The translations under genes and the position numbers were made by a program. The notes under the pieces were generated by a model. That model had not been told where the DNA came from and did no database searches. It saw only the letters and a list, made by a program, of their open reading frames with translations. Below are positions 50,551 to 58,738 of a DNA stretch of 64,000 nucleotides, in pieces (positions within the stretch are counted from its first letter, which is position 1; every line of letters starts with the position of its first letter). The DNA comes from VRUE01 sp963729995 (GTDB taxonomy: Bacteria > Actinomycetota > Thermoleophilia > Solirubrobacterales > 70-9). The stretch is from contig CAVSPF010000001.1 in the NCBI GenBank assembly GCA_963729995.1, forward strand, positions 124,001-188,000, in the 5' to 3' direction.

Positions 50551-51705
50551 ATGCGCCGGCTGCTGGTCCTAGCCTCGGCAATGGTCTTCTTCGACGTCGC
50601 CTTCTACGCGGCGATCGCCCCGCTGCTGCCCGACTACGTGTCGCAGTTTGGGCTCAGCAAGGCCGAAGCCGGGATCCTCGCCGCCGCCTACGCGGCCGGC
50701 ACCCTGCTCGCCTCGTTGCCGGCCGGGCTGGTCGCCACCCGCTTGGGGCCGCGCCGCACGGTCATCGGGGGCCTGCTGCTGCTCGGCGTCGCCAGCATCG
50801 TCTTCGGCTTTGGGAAGGACATCGTGCTGCTCGACGCGGCCCGCTTCGCACAGGGGATCTCGGGTGCGCTGATCTGGTCCGGGGCGCTGACCTGGCTGAT
50901 CACCACGGCGCCGCCGGAGCGCCGCGGATCGGTGATCGGCACGGCCCTGGGCACCGCGGTTGCCGGCGCGCTGGTCGGCCCGCTGCTCGGAGCGATCGCG
51001 GCCGAAATCGGCACCGAACCGGTCTTTGGCGCCGTGATGGGCGTGGCGGCGCTGCTCGCCTTCTTGGCCTCCCGCCTCCCGGACGTCGCGCCGCCCGACC
51101 GCCAGCCCCTGCGCGAGGTGGCGGCGGCGATCGTCAGCCGCCCGATCCTCACCGCGATCGGCTTCGTCGCGGTCCCCTCGCTGATGTTCGGCACGGTGGA
51201 GGTGCTCGTGCCGCTGAAGATCGACGAGCTGGGCGGCGGGCACGCGGTGATCGCCGCCGGCTTCATCGCCGGCGCCGGCTTCGAGGCGGCTCTGGCTCCG
51301 ATCGCCGGTCGCTATTCGGACCGCGCCGGGCGCCGCCTGCCCTTTGTCGCGGGGGTCGGCATCTGCGCCGTGGCGATGGTCGGGATCGGGATCGCGGGCA
51401 CCCTGGGCCTGGTGCTGGCGGCGCTGGTCCTCAGCTCGCTTGGGGCGGGAGTCTGCTTCGCGCCGGCGATGACCACGCTCTCGGAGACGGCCGACTCGAG
51501 CCGCCTGCACCAGGGCTTCGCCGCCGGGCTCTCCAACACGGCCTGGTCGGCGGGCCAGTCGATGGGTGCGCTCGCCGGTGGCGGAATCGCCAGCGTCACC
51601 GGCTATGCCATCCCCAGCCTTGCGGTCGCCGCACTGCTCGCCTTCACCGCCATCTATGCATTTCGCGCCCTGGCACCGCCTGCCGTGCGCGCGGCTGAAG
51701 CGTAG
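50551..51705 (+). CDS. Major facilitator superfamily transporter
   Basis: 384 aa with twelve membrane segments. The loop 2-3 motif ATRLGPRRTVIGG and its repeat in the second half, GRYSDRAGRRLPFVAG, are MFS signatures, and the first helix begins FFDVAFYAAIAPLLPDY, as in the drug/H+ antiporter and sugar-efflux groups. Likely a proton-driven exporter; substrate unknown. ATG at 50551; an in-frame TTG at 50539 adds four residues. Ends 40 bp from the convergent PLP-enzyme gene. Confidence 0.88.
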   Translation: MRRLLVLASAMVFFDVAFYAAIAPLLPDYVSQFGLSKAEAGILAAAYAAGTLLASLPAGLVATRLGPRRTVIGGLLLLGVASIVFGFGKDIVLLDAARFAQGISGALIWSGALTWLITTAPPERRGSVIGTALGTAVAGALVGPLLGAIAAEIGTEPVFGAVMGVAALLAFLASRLPDVAPPDRQPLREVAAAIVSRPILTAIGFVAVPSLMFGTVEVLVPLKIDELGGGHAVIAAGFIAGAGFEAALAPIAGRYSDRAGRRLPFVAGVGICAVAMVGIGIAGTLGLVLAALVLSSLGAGVCFAPAMTTLSETADSSRLHQGFAAGLSNTAWSAGQSMGALAGGGIASVTGYAIPSLAVAALLAFTAIYAFRALAPPAVRAAEA

Positions 51706-51745
51706 AACGCGGCCCTTCGACGGGGAGGGTCGCCGAGGCGCGGGG

Positions 51746-52951
51746 TCAGAGGAAGGTTTGGCCCTCGCCGCGATAGGTGGGGACCACGTCGGCGATCTCG
51801 CCGTCTTCGACCAGGTGCAGGACGTCGAAGCGCTCGCACAGCTCGCCCGCCTTGGCGTGGCGGCAGTAGACACGGTCGCCGATCGCCAGCCCGGACGCGG
51901 CCGGGCCGAGCAGCGGCGTCTGCACCTCACCGGCGCCCTCATCAGGGTCGAGCCTCAGGCCCGGCGGCAGCCAGGGAACGGGGAGCCGCGCTGCATCGCC
52001 GCCGCCCGAGGCGAGGTAGCCGCCACCCAGGGCTGTCGCCACGCCGGGCGCCGGCTTGCGCACGATCGGCAGCACGAAGCCGGCGGCCGGAGTCAGCGAG
52101 AAGCGGCTGTGGTGGTCGAGGAGGGCGGGAGCGTAGAAGCCGGAGCCGGCGGTGACCTCCGTCACCGCGTCCTCGGCGGCGGTCAGCTCGAGGTTGCCGC
52201 CGCCGTTGACGATCTCCAGCTCGGCGAGCTCGCCCACCGCGGCGACGATCGCTGCTCGGCGCTCGGCCAGCTCGGCGGCGGAGCGGCGCTGCATGAAGCG
52301 AATCGCGGCGGCGCGCAGGCGCCGTCTCGGCGGTCGGTCGCCGACCCCGGCGATCTGACCCTCGTAGGCCATCAGCGCCACCAGCTCGACCTGCGGCCGC
52401 CGCTCGATCTCCCCCGCCAGGGCGACCGCCTGCTCCACCGTGTGGACGGGGGAGCGCTTGGGGCCGGCCTGGATCCGCCCGCCCAGCGCCCACCAGCTCG
52501 CGTCGATGTCGATGCAGACACGGACCGGCGCCGCGCCGGCTCCCAGCACCGACTCGATTGCGTCGAGGTGCTCGGTGCAGTCGACCATCACGATGGGAGC
52601 TCCGGCTGGGTTGCCCACCGAGCGCAGCGCCAGTTCGCCCAGCGCCCCGGTGTCGGCGGTCGGGTAGGCGAGCAGCAGGTTCTCGAACCCCTGCTCCGCC
52701 AGCCACAGCGTCTCCGGCAGGGTGAAGGTCAGCAGCCCGGCGAAGCGCTCGTCGCGCGCCAGGACGCGATCCAGCAGCGCCCGGCAGCGCAGCGACTTGC
52801 TCGCCACACGGATCGGCTTGCCGCCCGCGCGTCCCAGCATCTCGTCCGCGTTCGTCCACATCGCATCGAGGTCGACGAAGGCAAACGGCGCCTCGACCTC
52901 GGCGAAGATCTCCTCATAGCGGGCGTGCGACTGTTCGGGCTGGATCGGCAT
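51746..52951 (-). CDS. Fold-type III PLP enzyme (D-serine deaminase / D-threonine aldolase-like)
   Basis: 401 aa. Alanine-racemase-type barrel: FAFVDLDAM near the N-terminus, then RVASKSLRC with the PLP lysine (residue about 52), VCIDIDASWWALGGR, VNGGGNLEL and SGFYAPALLDHH, with a C-terminal beta domain holding GDRVYCRHAKAGELCE, where the His and Cys are spaced like the metal ligands of DSD-type enzymes. Probably acts on a D-amino acid or 3-hydroxy amino acid; exact substrate not deducible. Minus strand, monocistronic, just before tRNA-Ser(GCU). Confidence 0.83.
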   Translation of the reverse strand: MPIQPEQSHARYEEIFAEVEAPFAFVDLDAMWTNADEMLGRAGGKPIRVASKSLRCRALLDRVLARDERFAGLLTFTLPETLWLAEQGFENLLLAYPTADTGALGELALRSVGNPAGAPIVMVDCTEHLDAIESVLGAGAAPVRVCIDIDASWWALGGRIQAGPKRSPVHTVEQAVALAGEIERRPQVELVALMAYEGQIAGVGDRPPRRRLRAAAIRFMQRRSAAELAERRAAIVAAVGELAELEIVNGGGNLELTAAEDAVTEVTAGSGFYAPALLDHHSRFSLTPAAGFVLPIVRKPAPGVATALGGGYLASGGGDAARLPVPWLPPGLRLDPDEGAGEVQTPLLGPAASGLAIGDRVYCRHAKAGELCERFDVLHLVEDGEIADVVPTYRGEGQTFL

Positions 52952-53016
52952 GCGGTCGAGCCTAACCTCGCCGGCGGCAGCCGTGTGGAAGAGGCGGCGC
53001 TAAGGTTTTGGACCCC

Positions 53017-53105
53017 GGAGAGGTGGCCGAGCGGCTGAAGGCACTCGCCTGCTAAGCGAGTAGGGGGCGAAAGCTCTCTCGAGGGTTCGAATCCCTCCCT
53101 CTCCG
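53017..53105 (+). tRNA. tRNA-Ser(GCU)
   Basis: 89 bases. Acceptor GGAGAGG/CCTCTCC, discriminator G, D arm GCCGAGCGGCTGAAGGC, anticodon stem-loop CTCGC-CTGCTAA-GCGAG with anticodon GCT, long variable arm and T arm GAGGGTTCGAATCCCTC. CCA not encoded. Reads AGC/AGU serine codons. Confidence 0.96.
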
Positions 53106-53118
53106 CTGAGAACGTCTT

Positions 53119-53141
53119 ATTCGAACCCCGGGGGTTTGAAT
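53119..53141 (+). terminator. Hairpin after tRNA-Ser(GCU)
   Basis: ATTCGAACCCC (53119-53129), G, and GGGGTTTGAAT (53131-53141) pair at 10 of 11 positions with a one-base centre. Thirteen bases after the tRNA. The arm resembles a T-arm/T-loop half, but its position fits a terminator or processing signal. The 246 bp from here to the next start hold nothing else I can support. Confidence 0.45.
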
Positions 53142-53387
53142 AGCGTCTCGCCCGTTCCGTTCTGTTGTGTCTCGGGGCATAGCGTGGGAAGCTAAAGGTG
53201 AGGAGCGCAGGCGACGCCCTCCCCACTTCCCCACGGAGACAATCCGCCGGCCGGCTTCGGCCGTGGCGGAAGCTTCGCGACCGTTGTCGCGGGTCGCAAG
53301 CCATGGTCTGCCAGTAGGTAGTAACCCGCGCCCGCTTACGGGACGGATACCGATGTTCGGCTGTTCGGTGTGTGGTCGGATGGAGGC

Positions 53388-54902
53388 ATGGGGAGGGCGT
53401 GGCGTTTCGGATTCGGCTTGCTGGTCGCCATCGCGACCATGACTGCCGCCCTCACCATCGGTGCCTGGGCCGCGACTCCCGGATCGGGTCAGAACCTATC
53501 GGCCACCGCATTCGTGCTGAGTGGCCGCCTCACCGGAGTCCCGGCGCGCAGGAAGAGAGCGCGGCGCATCGCCGCCATCCGCGTCGTGCGGGTGGAGACC
53601 GGGGAGGTCGTCGCCGACAAACCGCTGGCCCGTTCACTCCGGTACAAGGTCGCCGTTCCGGCGGGGGCCTACGTCGTCGTCGGATTCGCCTCGGATATGC
53701 CGGGGCGAAGGGGCTACGAAGTCGTCAGCCGCGTCGTGCGCGCCAAGGCAAAGGGGCACCGGGGTCTCAACCTGCGCGCCCGCCCGGTCCGCGCGCGGGC
53801 CTCGACGGCGCGCCGAGCGCCGAGCGCAAGCGCCTCGGCGGGCAGCGTCAAATACGTCGGGGTCGCGCCGAGCATGCCCATCGCCGGGTCCCAGGTGCCA
53901 GCCGGGGCACTCGAACAGATGCTGGTCACCGACATGGCCGGTCAACCGTGTGCCGGCAATACCCGCCTGCAGGTTCTCGAGGTCAAGCACCGTCAAGACT
54001 TGATCGACGAGATCAGGCGCAGCCAATCGCCGGCCTTCGACCCTTCCACCCGCTTGACCAACCACCTCATCTCGCCTCGATACATGGTGCAGGGCGGCGG
54101 CTCGCAGTCCGGCGGAACGTTGCAGATGGAGCTGCACATGGTCGACCTGACGACCGGCAGCACGGTGGCAAGCGCCAATGTCTCGGGCCCGCCCGACCAG
54201 TTCTTCGGCCTGTACGACCAGCTCCAGCAGAGCTTCATCGAATCGGCCTGCAGGGAAGATCGGCTGCCCTACCAGTACAAGATTCTCGACGCGAGCTTCG
54301 AAACCCATGCGAAAGGCGTCGCAAGCGGCGACGTCTGCTCCCATGCAGGGATCGCGTCGGGCGGAACGCGCGACTTCTCCGGCACGATGACCACTCAGCC
54401 TCTCCCAGCGGCGAGCAAGCTCGAACAGCCGCCCGGATCGCAGGAAATCGACGGCTCGATAAAGGCGAAGGTGGCGGCGAGATGGACAAATGATCACCTC
54501 GACGGCTGTACGTTCGCTACGGAAGACCTCGTGCCCTGCCAGCTGAACACCCCCGACCGGTCGCCGGAACCCGGCGGGGCGTGGGAACTCGTCTACAGCC
54601 TCGACATGCAGCCGCAGACGGCATCGAGCATCACCGGACACTGGTCCACCCCCCAGGCCAACATCGGTTTCGACTCAGGCGGAGTCGACCCGGAATGCCC
54701 GTTCACGCCTTTCGTCGGCGGCTCGCTGTCGTGGGAGGAAACCGCGCAGTCCTACCCCGCCTCGACCTTCACGGCGACGGGGCCGCAGACGATCAGCTTC
54801 GTCGGCTCTCGGCATTTCAGCCCGATCGGCGGCGAGCTCGACTACAGCTGGCGCTTCAGCATCACCTTCCAGCGCGTCGACGAGGCCGGCAACCCGCTCT
54901 GA
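53388..54902 (+). CDS. Secreted protein with CsgG-like domain
   Basis: 504 aa. Signal peptide (FGFGLLVAIATMTAALTIGAWA, cleavage near residue 29), an N-terminal beta domain with transthyretin-like look (FVLSGRLTG...GAYVVVGFASD), an Ala/Arg/Ser linker near 135, then about 165-300 a segment that resembles the CsgG fold: a database-style order LVTDMAG...HRQDLIDEI...LISPRYMVQGG...LHMVDLTTGSTVASANVSG. The last 170 residues are a Cys-containing beta domain. CsgG-type domains occur in periplasmic or outer-membrane secretion proteins of Gram-negatives; no lipobox is present here. GGAGG just before ATG 53388 supports the start over GTG 53370. Confidence 0.6.
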   Translation: MGRAWRFGFGLLVAIATMTAALTIGAWAATPGSGQNLSATAFVLSGRLTGVPARRKRARRIAAIRVVRVETGEVVADKPLARSLRYKVAVPAGAYVVVGFASDMPGRRGYEVVSRVVRAKAKGHRGLNLRARPVRARASTARRAPSASASAGSVKYVGVAPSMPIAGSQVPAGALEQMLVTDMAGQPCAGNTRLQVLEVKHRQDLIDEIRRSQSPAFDPSTRLTNHLISPRYMVQGGGSQSGGTLQMELHMVDLTTGSTVASANVSGPPDQFFGLYDQLQQSFIESACREDRLPYQYKILDASFETHAKGVASGDVCSHAGIASGGTRDFSGTMTTQPLPAASKLEQPPGSQEIDGSIKAKVAARWTNDHLDGCTFATEDLVPCQLNTPDRSPEPGGAWELVYSLDMQPQTASSITGHWSTPQANIGFDSGGVDPECPFTPFVGGSLSWEETAQSYPASTFTATGPQTISFVGSRHFSPIGGELDYSWRFSITFQRVDEAGNPL

Positions 54903-54953
54903 GCAGCGAGCCTGCGCAGCACAGGCGGAAAGATGCCGCTCAGCGCATGACCG

Positions 54954-55520
54954 TCAGGCCCGGTCGGGGCGCTCGGGGTACAGCTCGTCTACGGTGACGA
55001 TGGCGCGGAAGGGGGCATTTGCGGCGGCTTCGATCGCCTCGCCCCCGCCGGCAAGACGGTCGACGACGCTGAGCGCGGCGGCGATCTCGAGCCCCTGCTC
55101 GCGGATGCGCTCGATCGCGACGACGGTGGAGCCGCCTGTGGTGACGGTGTCCTCGACCACGAGGACGCGCATCCCTGCCTCGACCGGGCCCTCGACCCAG
55201 CGCTGCAGGCCGTGCTCCTTGCGCTCCTTGCGTACGAAGAAGCCGACCAGGCCCTCGCCGGCGGGAACGGCGATCGCCGCGCAGGCGAGCGGGATCGCCG
55301 CCATCACCGGGCCGCCGACGGCGCTCGCCCCGGCCTCGGCGGCGGCGGCGGCGATCAGCTCGCCGGCGGCGAGGAACCCGGCCGGGCGCAGCAGCGCCCG
55401 CCGCGCGTCGACGTAGTACTGCGCCTTGGCGCCGCTGGAGAGCGTCACCTCGCCGATCACCAGCGCGTGCTCGCGCAGCTCGGCGAGCAGCGTCCGCTTG
55501 GCGGCGTCGAGGTCAGCCAC
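54954..55520 (-). CDS. pyrE: Orotate phosphoribosyltransferase
   Basis: 188 aa. Catalyses orotate + PRPP to OMP in pyrimidine synthesis. FFVRKERKEHG matches the flexible catalytic loop, VLVVEDTVTTGGST is the PRPP-binding motif, and YYVDARRALL the dimer-side segment. GTG at 55520 gives the usual length and lies 5 bp after the dehydrogenase gene stop; the longer frame to 55730 is inside that gene. Overlapping stop/start spacing suggests cotranscription. Confidence 0.9.
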   Translation of the reverse strand: MADLDAAKRTLLAELREHALVIGEVTLSSGAKAQYYVDARRALLRPAGFLAAGELIAAAAAEAGASAVGGPVMAAIPLACAAIAVPAGEGLVGFFVRKERKEHGLQRWVEGPVEAGMRVLVVEDTVTTGGSTVVAIERIREQGLEIAAALSVVDRLAGGGEAIEAAANAPFRAIVTVDELYPERPDRA

Positions 55521-55525
55521 GGCGC

Positions 55526-56461
55526 CTACCCCAGCGCCTCGCGGAAGCCCTGGCGCCAGCTCGGGTAGCGGGGCTGCCAGGCCAGCTCGCGCTTCGCCTT
55601 GGCGTTGGAGGCGCCGCGCATGCCGATCGCGGAATCCGCGACCGCCTTGCCGGCAACCAGCCTGGCGAGCCAAACGGGGACGCGGCGGGGTGGCTTGGCG
55701 CCAAGCGCTTCGGCGTAGGCCGGCAACCACTCGTGCAGGGGCGCCGGCTCGTCGTCGACGACGTTGTAGATGCCAGGGGCGCCCCGACTGAGGGCGGCGA
55801 CGGTCGCGCCCGCGGCGTCGTCGACGTGAAGGAACGAGAAGGTCCCGCTGCCGGGGCCGACGATCGGGAAGCGGCGGCGGCCCACCTCGCGGCCGAGGTG
55901 CCCGTCGCGGGCGAAGTACGTGCCGGGGCCGTAGAGCTGCCCGTAGCGCAGCACCAGCCCGGCGAAGTCCTTCGACTCGACCGCCTCGCGCTCGTGCCCC
56001 AGCATGACGCTGACCGCAGGGCCAAAGTGCCCGGGAGCGTCGTCGAACGGGCGCGCCTCCTCGTCCTTGACCCAGCCTCCTTCGGGCGCGTAGAGGAAGG
56101 AGATGCTCTGCGTGAGGAAACGGCGGGCGCCGGCTGCCCGGGCCGCCTCGATCAGGTTATGGCCGCCCTCGCTGCGGACGCGGTTGGTCGCCCCGTAGAA
56201 GGACGCCCTGCGCGGGTCGTAGCGCTGCGGAAGGCTTGTGAGCTGGTTGATAACGACCTCTGGCGCCGCCTCCCTCACGACGGCCTCGAGTGCGGGGCGG
56301 TCGAAGGCGTCGCAGACGACCGCTGTCGCCCCGGCCGCCCGGATCTCCGCCGCCCGCTCCTGGCGCCGGGTCGTCCCGGTCACCTCGTGGCCAGCGGCAA
56401 CCAACTGCCTCACCAGCGGCTTGCCGATCGCCCCGCTCGCGCCGGCGACGAAGACCTTCAC
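55526..56461 (-). CDS. NAD(P)-dependent epimerase/reductase (extended SDR)
   Basis: 311 aa. FVAGASGAIGKPLVRQL at the N-terminus is the cofactor loop. ARRFLTQSISFLYAPEG holds the Ser region, but the YxxxK position reads less clearly than in RmlD, so its reaction is open. FLHVDDAAGATVAAL and the C-terminal helices are typical. Often annotated as NAD-dependent epimerase/dehydratase. First gene of the pair with pyrE; function in pyrimidine metabolism is not implied. Confidence 0.78.
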   Translation of the reverse strand: MKVFVAGASGAIGKPLVRQLVAAGHEVTGTTRRQERAAEIRAAGATAVVCDAFDRPALEAVVREAAPEVVINQLTSLPQRYDPRRASFYGATNRVRSEGGHNLIEAARAAGARRFLTQSISFLYAPEGGWVKDEEARPFDDAPGHFGPAVSVMLGHEREAVESKDFAGLVLRYGQLYGPGTYFARDGHLGREVGRRRFPIVGPGSGTFSFLHVDDAAGATVAALSRGAPGIYNVVDDEPAPLHEWLPAYAEALGAKPPRRVPVWLARLVAGKAVADSAIGMRGASNAKAKRELAWQPRYPSWRQGFREALG

Positions 56462-56503
56462 ACCTAAGCCTCAGAGCCTCGGGGACTTGCCATGGTCAGC
56501 TCC

Positions 56504-57541
56504 TCAGAATACGAAGATGCTCTCGCCGTAGTTGAGCTCGTCGTAGATACGCGGCTGGTCGGCGATGAAGGTGCGAACGCAGCCGTGGCTGGCCGGGTAG
56601 TTGGGGACTTCGGCATAGCCGTGGACGGCGTAGCCGTTGTACCAGTAGAACGAGTAGTACATGCCCTCCGAGTTGTAACCGGGGGAGCGCAGGTAGAAGT
56701 GGTAGTGGCCGGTTATCGTCGGGGTCGAGGGCTTGCCCGTCGACACCGGATAGATCGCGAACGGCCGGTCGCCCTTCGCGAGGACGAGCACCTGCTTGGA
56801 GAGGGAAACCTCGGCGTGTTCGCCGGCATCCGGGTAGCGAACGCGGTAGCCGCCGCGTTCGCCGAAGACGTCTTGGACCAGGCGCTGGCCGGCCTGCTCG
56901 GTCCGCGCCATCCCGTTCACCTTCCGGTAGGCGAGCACCTCCCGTCCGGTCCGTTCGTCGAAGCAGGAGCCGCCGCCGGCGACGTAGCCCATCTTTGCGA
57001 GATCCTTCTTGAAGCCCCTGGCGACCCGGTCACATTGGCCCGCGCGCAGGGAGGGGAAGCGGACCCGCCAGCTCTTGCGGGTCGTGCTGTCGCCGCGAAG
57101 CGACTCCGTCGCCGGGAGGTGGGCGCTTGCCGCGTACCTGCCGTCCTCGCGGAGGATGACGCTCGCCCGGAAGACGCCGTCGCCGCCGGCGCCTTCATGC
57201 ACATGCGCGCTCCTCCTCAGGAGCTTGTGGCCGTTGAGGTAGAAGCTGATATCGACCTCCTGGCCGGGCGCAAACGGCGCCACCGACCCGACCACCGGCA
57301 CGGTGCTGAAGATCGGCGCGCTGCCCCCGTGCAGATGCCCGACCCTGATCTTCACGACCGCCTGCGGCACCGTGACGGGCTGTGACGGCTGGGCCGGCGC
57401 AGCAGCGGTCGCCACCCCAGGCCATAGGAGCAGCGCCGCGAGTGCTGGTCCGGGGACGAGGCGGCGGATCACCAGCCACATTCTGCCGTACCCGGCGGCC
57501 GCGGGCGGTCGCCCGGACGGGCACGTCGATCGGCTGTTCAT
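56504..57541 (-). CDS. Secreted L,D-transpeptidase (YkuD family)
   Basis: 345 aa. Signal-anchor-like stretch (LVPGPALAALLLWPGVATA) after a basic N-terminus, a middle region of unknown fold with three Cys, then the YkuD domain: VHGYAEVPNYPASHGCVR contains the catalytic His and the SHGC Cys motif. Cross-links peptidoglycan stems (3-3 links) or attaches proteins to them. ATG 57541 shares one base with the stop of the CPBP gene (TGATG), so translation is coupled; an internal ATG at 57481 would start right at the signal sequence. Confidence 0.85.
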   Translation of the reverse strand: MNSRSTCPSGRPPAAAGYGRMWLVIRRLVPGPALAALLLWPGVATAAAPAQPSQPVTVPQAVVKIRVGHLHGGSAPIFSTVPVVGSVAPFAPGQEVDISFYLNGHKLLRRSAHVHEGAGGDGVFRASVILREDGRYAASAHLPATESLRGDSTTRKSWRVRFPSLRAGQCDRVARGFKKDLAKMGYVAGGGSCFDERTGREVLAYRKVNGMARTEQAGQRLVQDVFGERGGYRVRYPDAGEHAEVSLSKQVLVLAKGDRPFAIYPVSTGKPSTPTITGHYHFYLRSPGYNSEGMYYSFYWYNGYAVHGYAEVPNYPASHGCVRTFIADQPRIYDELNYGESIFVF

Positions 57542-58227
57542 CAGTGCGCCAATAGGGCGACGGAGTTGTTGAGCGCATGCAGGAGAATCCCCGGAACGAT
57601 CGAGCCGGTCTTCTCGTAGAGCAGCGCCAGGATGAAGCCGAAGCCGATCAGCGGCGGCACGACGCTGAGACCGGTATTCGCGTGCAACAGGCCGAAGACG
57701 ACGGCGCTGATCAGCGCCGCGGCGATCCTCGGCAGCCGTTGCCGCAGGCCGCCGAACAGCATCCCCCGGAAGCAGAGCTCCTCGCTGATCGGTGCGGCAA
57801 CCACGATCAGCAGGACCTGGACGGGAACCGCCCCGAAACCTTCGGCGATGTCCTTCTGCTTCGGGGGACCGAACAGCGCCGAGTATGCGGCGGCAAAGAC
57901 CAGATAGGCAACTACCGCGGCCACCATCCACAGGGTGGCCGAGTGCCGGAAGGACCTCACTCCCAGCCGGTCCAACGCGGTCCGTACCGTGGCGCCGCCG
58001 CGCGAGGCGACGAGCAGCGGGACCACGAGAAAGCTGATGGCCGTCGCAACCTGGAGGGCCACGGTCCCCGCCGTGCTGAAGTTGCCGCCCTTGGGCTGGT
58101 CGATGAGAGCCACCGGCGCGGCCAGGAACAGCTGCAGCCCGAACACGCCCAGAAGGCCAAGCACCGCGGCGAGGGGGCCCCAGCTCGCGTGCGGAGCGGC
58201 GGGCTTTGGAGATAGGTTTGGCTCCAT
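57541..58227 (-). CDS. CPBP-family intramembrane metalloprotease (CAAX-protease-like)
   Basis: 228 aa, about seven membrane segments. APISEELCFRGMLFGGL carries the Glu-Glu-x3-Arg motif and FGLLHAN and LLHALNN the His motifs of the Abi/CPBP family, which includes eukaryotic Rce1. In bacteria these are linked to bacteriocin self-immunity and membrane proteolysis. ATG at 58227 overlaps the start codon of the divergent MscS gene by two bases, an unusual arrangement (see findings). Cotranscribed with the L,D-transpeptidase. Confidence 0.82.
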   Translation of the reverse strand: MEPNLSPKPAAPHASWGPLAAVLGLLGVFGLQLFLAAPVALIDQPKGGNFSTAGTVALQVATAISFLVVPLLVASRGGATVRTALDRLGVRSFRHSATLWMVAAVVAYLVFAAAYSALFGPPKQKDIAEGFGAVPVQVLLIVVAAPISEELCFRGMLFGGLRQRLPRIAAALISAVVFGLLHANTGLSVVPPLIGFGFILALLYEKTGSIVPGILLHALNNSVALLAH

Positions 58228-58642
58228 GTCGCCGGCAGTCTCACAGGTCTCGCGATCCACCAAGACGCGCCTGCGGTTCCTGCGGCGCCTCGTCATTCTC
58301 GTTGTTTTCCTCTTCCTCGTCGCCCTTGCGCTCAGCCAGTTCACCGAGCTGAAGCGCCTGGCCACAGGCATCCTCGCCTCAACCGCGGTGCTGGCCGCAA
58401 TCGTCGGCTTCGCCGCCCAACACACCATCGGCAACATGGTCGCCGGCGTTCAGCTTGCGATCTCGCAGCCGATCAAGATCGGCGACCGGATCGCCTTCGA
58501 AGAAGTGAGCGGCCGGGTCATCGACATCACCCTCTCCTACACCTACGTCGATCCCGGCGACGCCAGCACTATCGTCATCCCCAACCGGATGCTGGTCGAC
58601 GGGATCATCCACAACCTCTCGACCGGCGACACGCAGGTCTGA
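58226..58642 (+). CDS. Short MscS-type mechanosensitive channel
   Basis: 138 aa. One N-terminal membrane segment (RRLVILVVFLFLVALALSQF), the pore-lining TM3 (ILASTAVLAAIVGFAAQHTI) and the beta domain (QPIKIGDRIAFEEVSGRVID...PNRMLVDGIIHN). It ends soon after the beta domain and lacks the C-terminal alpha/beta domain of E. coli MscS, so it is a minimal or truncated member. Its ATG at 58226 has GGAGATAGG 8-16 bases upstream. Confidence 0.75.
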   Translation: MSPAVSQVSRSTKTRLRFLRRLVILVVFLFLVALALSQFTELKRLATGILASTAVLAAIVGFAAQHTIGNMVAGVQLAISQPIKIGDRIAFEEVSGRVIDITLSYTYVDPGDASTIVIPNRMLVDGIIHNLSTGDTQV

Positions 58643-58738
58643 GCCGTACCCTCCTCCCATGACGCAGCGCAATCGCCGCCGTCAGCGGCACCGCGGGGGG
58701 CGGGCCGCAAGCTGCTCCTCGCCGCGGGCGGCGTCCTC

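Noticed and set aside
54994..55416. Plus-strand frame over pyrE
   Set aside because: A shadow of pyrE, whose PRPP-binding motif on the minus strand is unambiguous.
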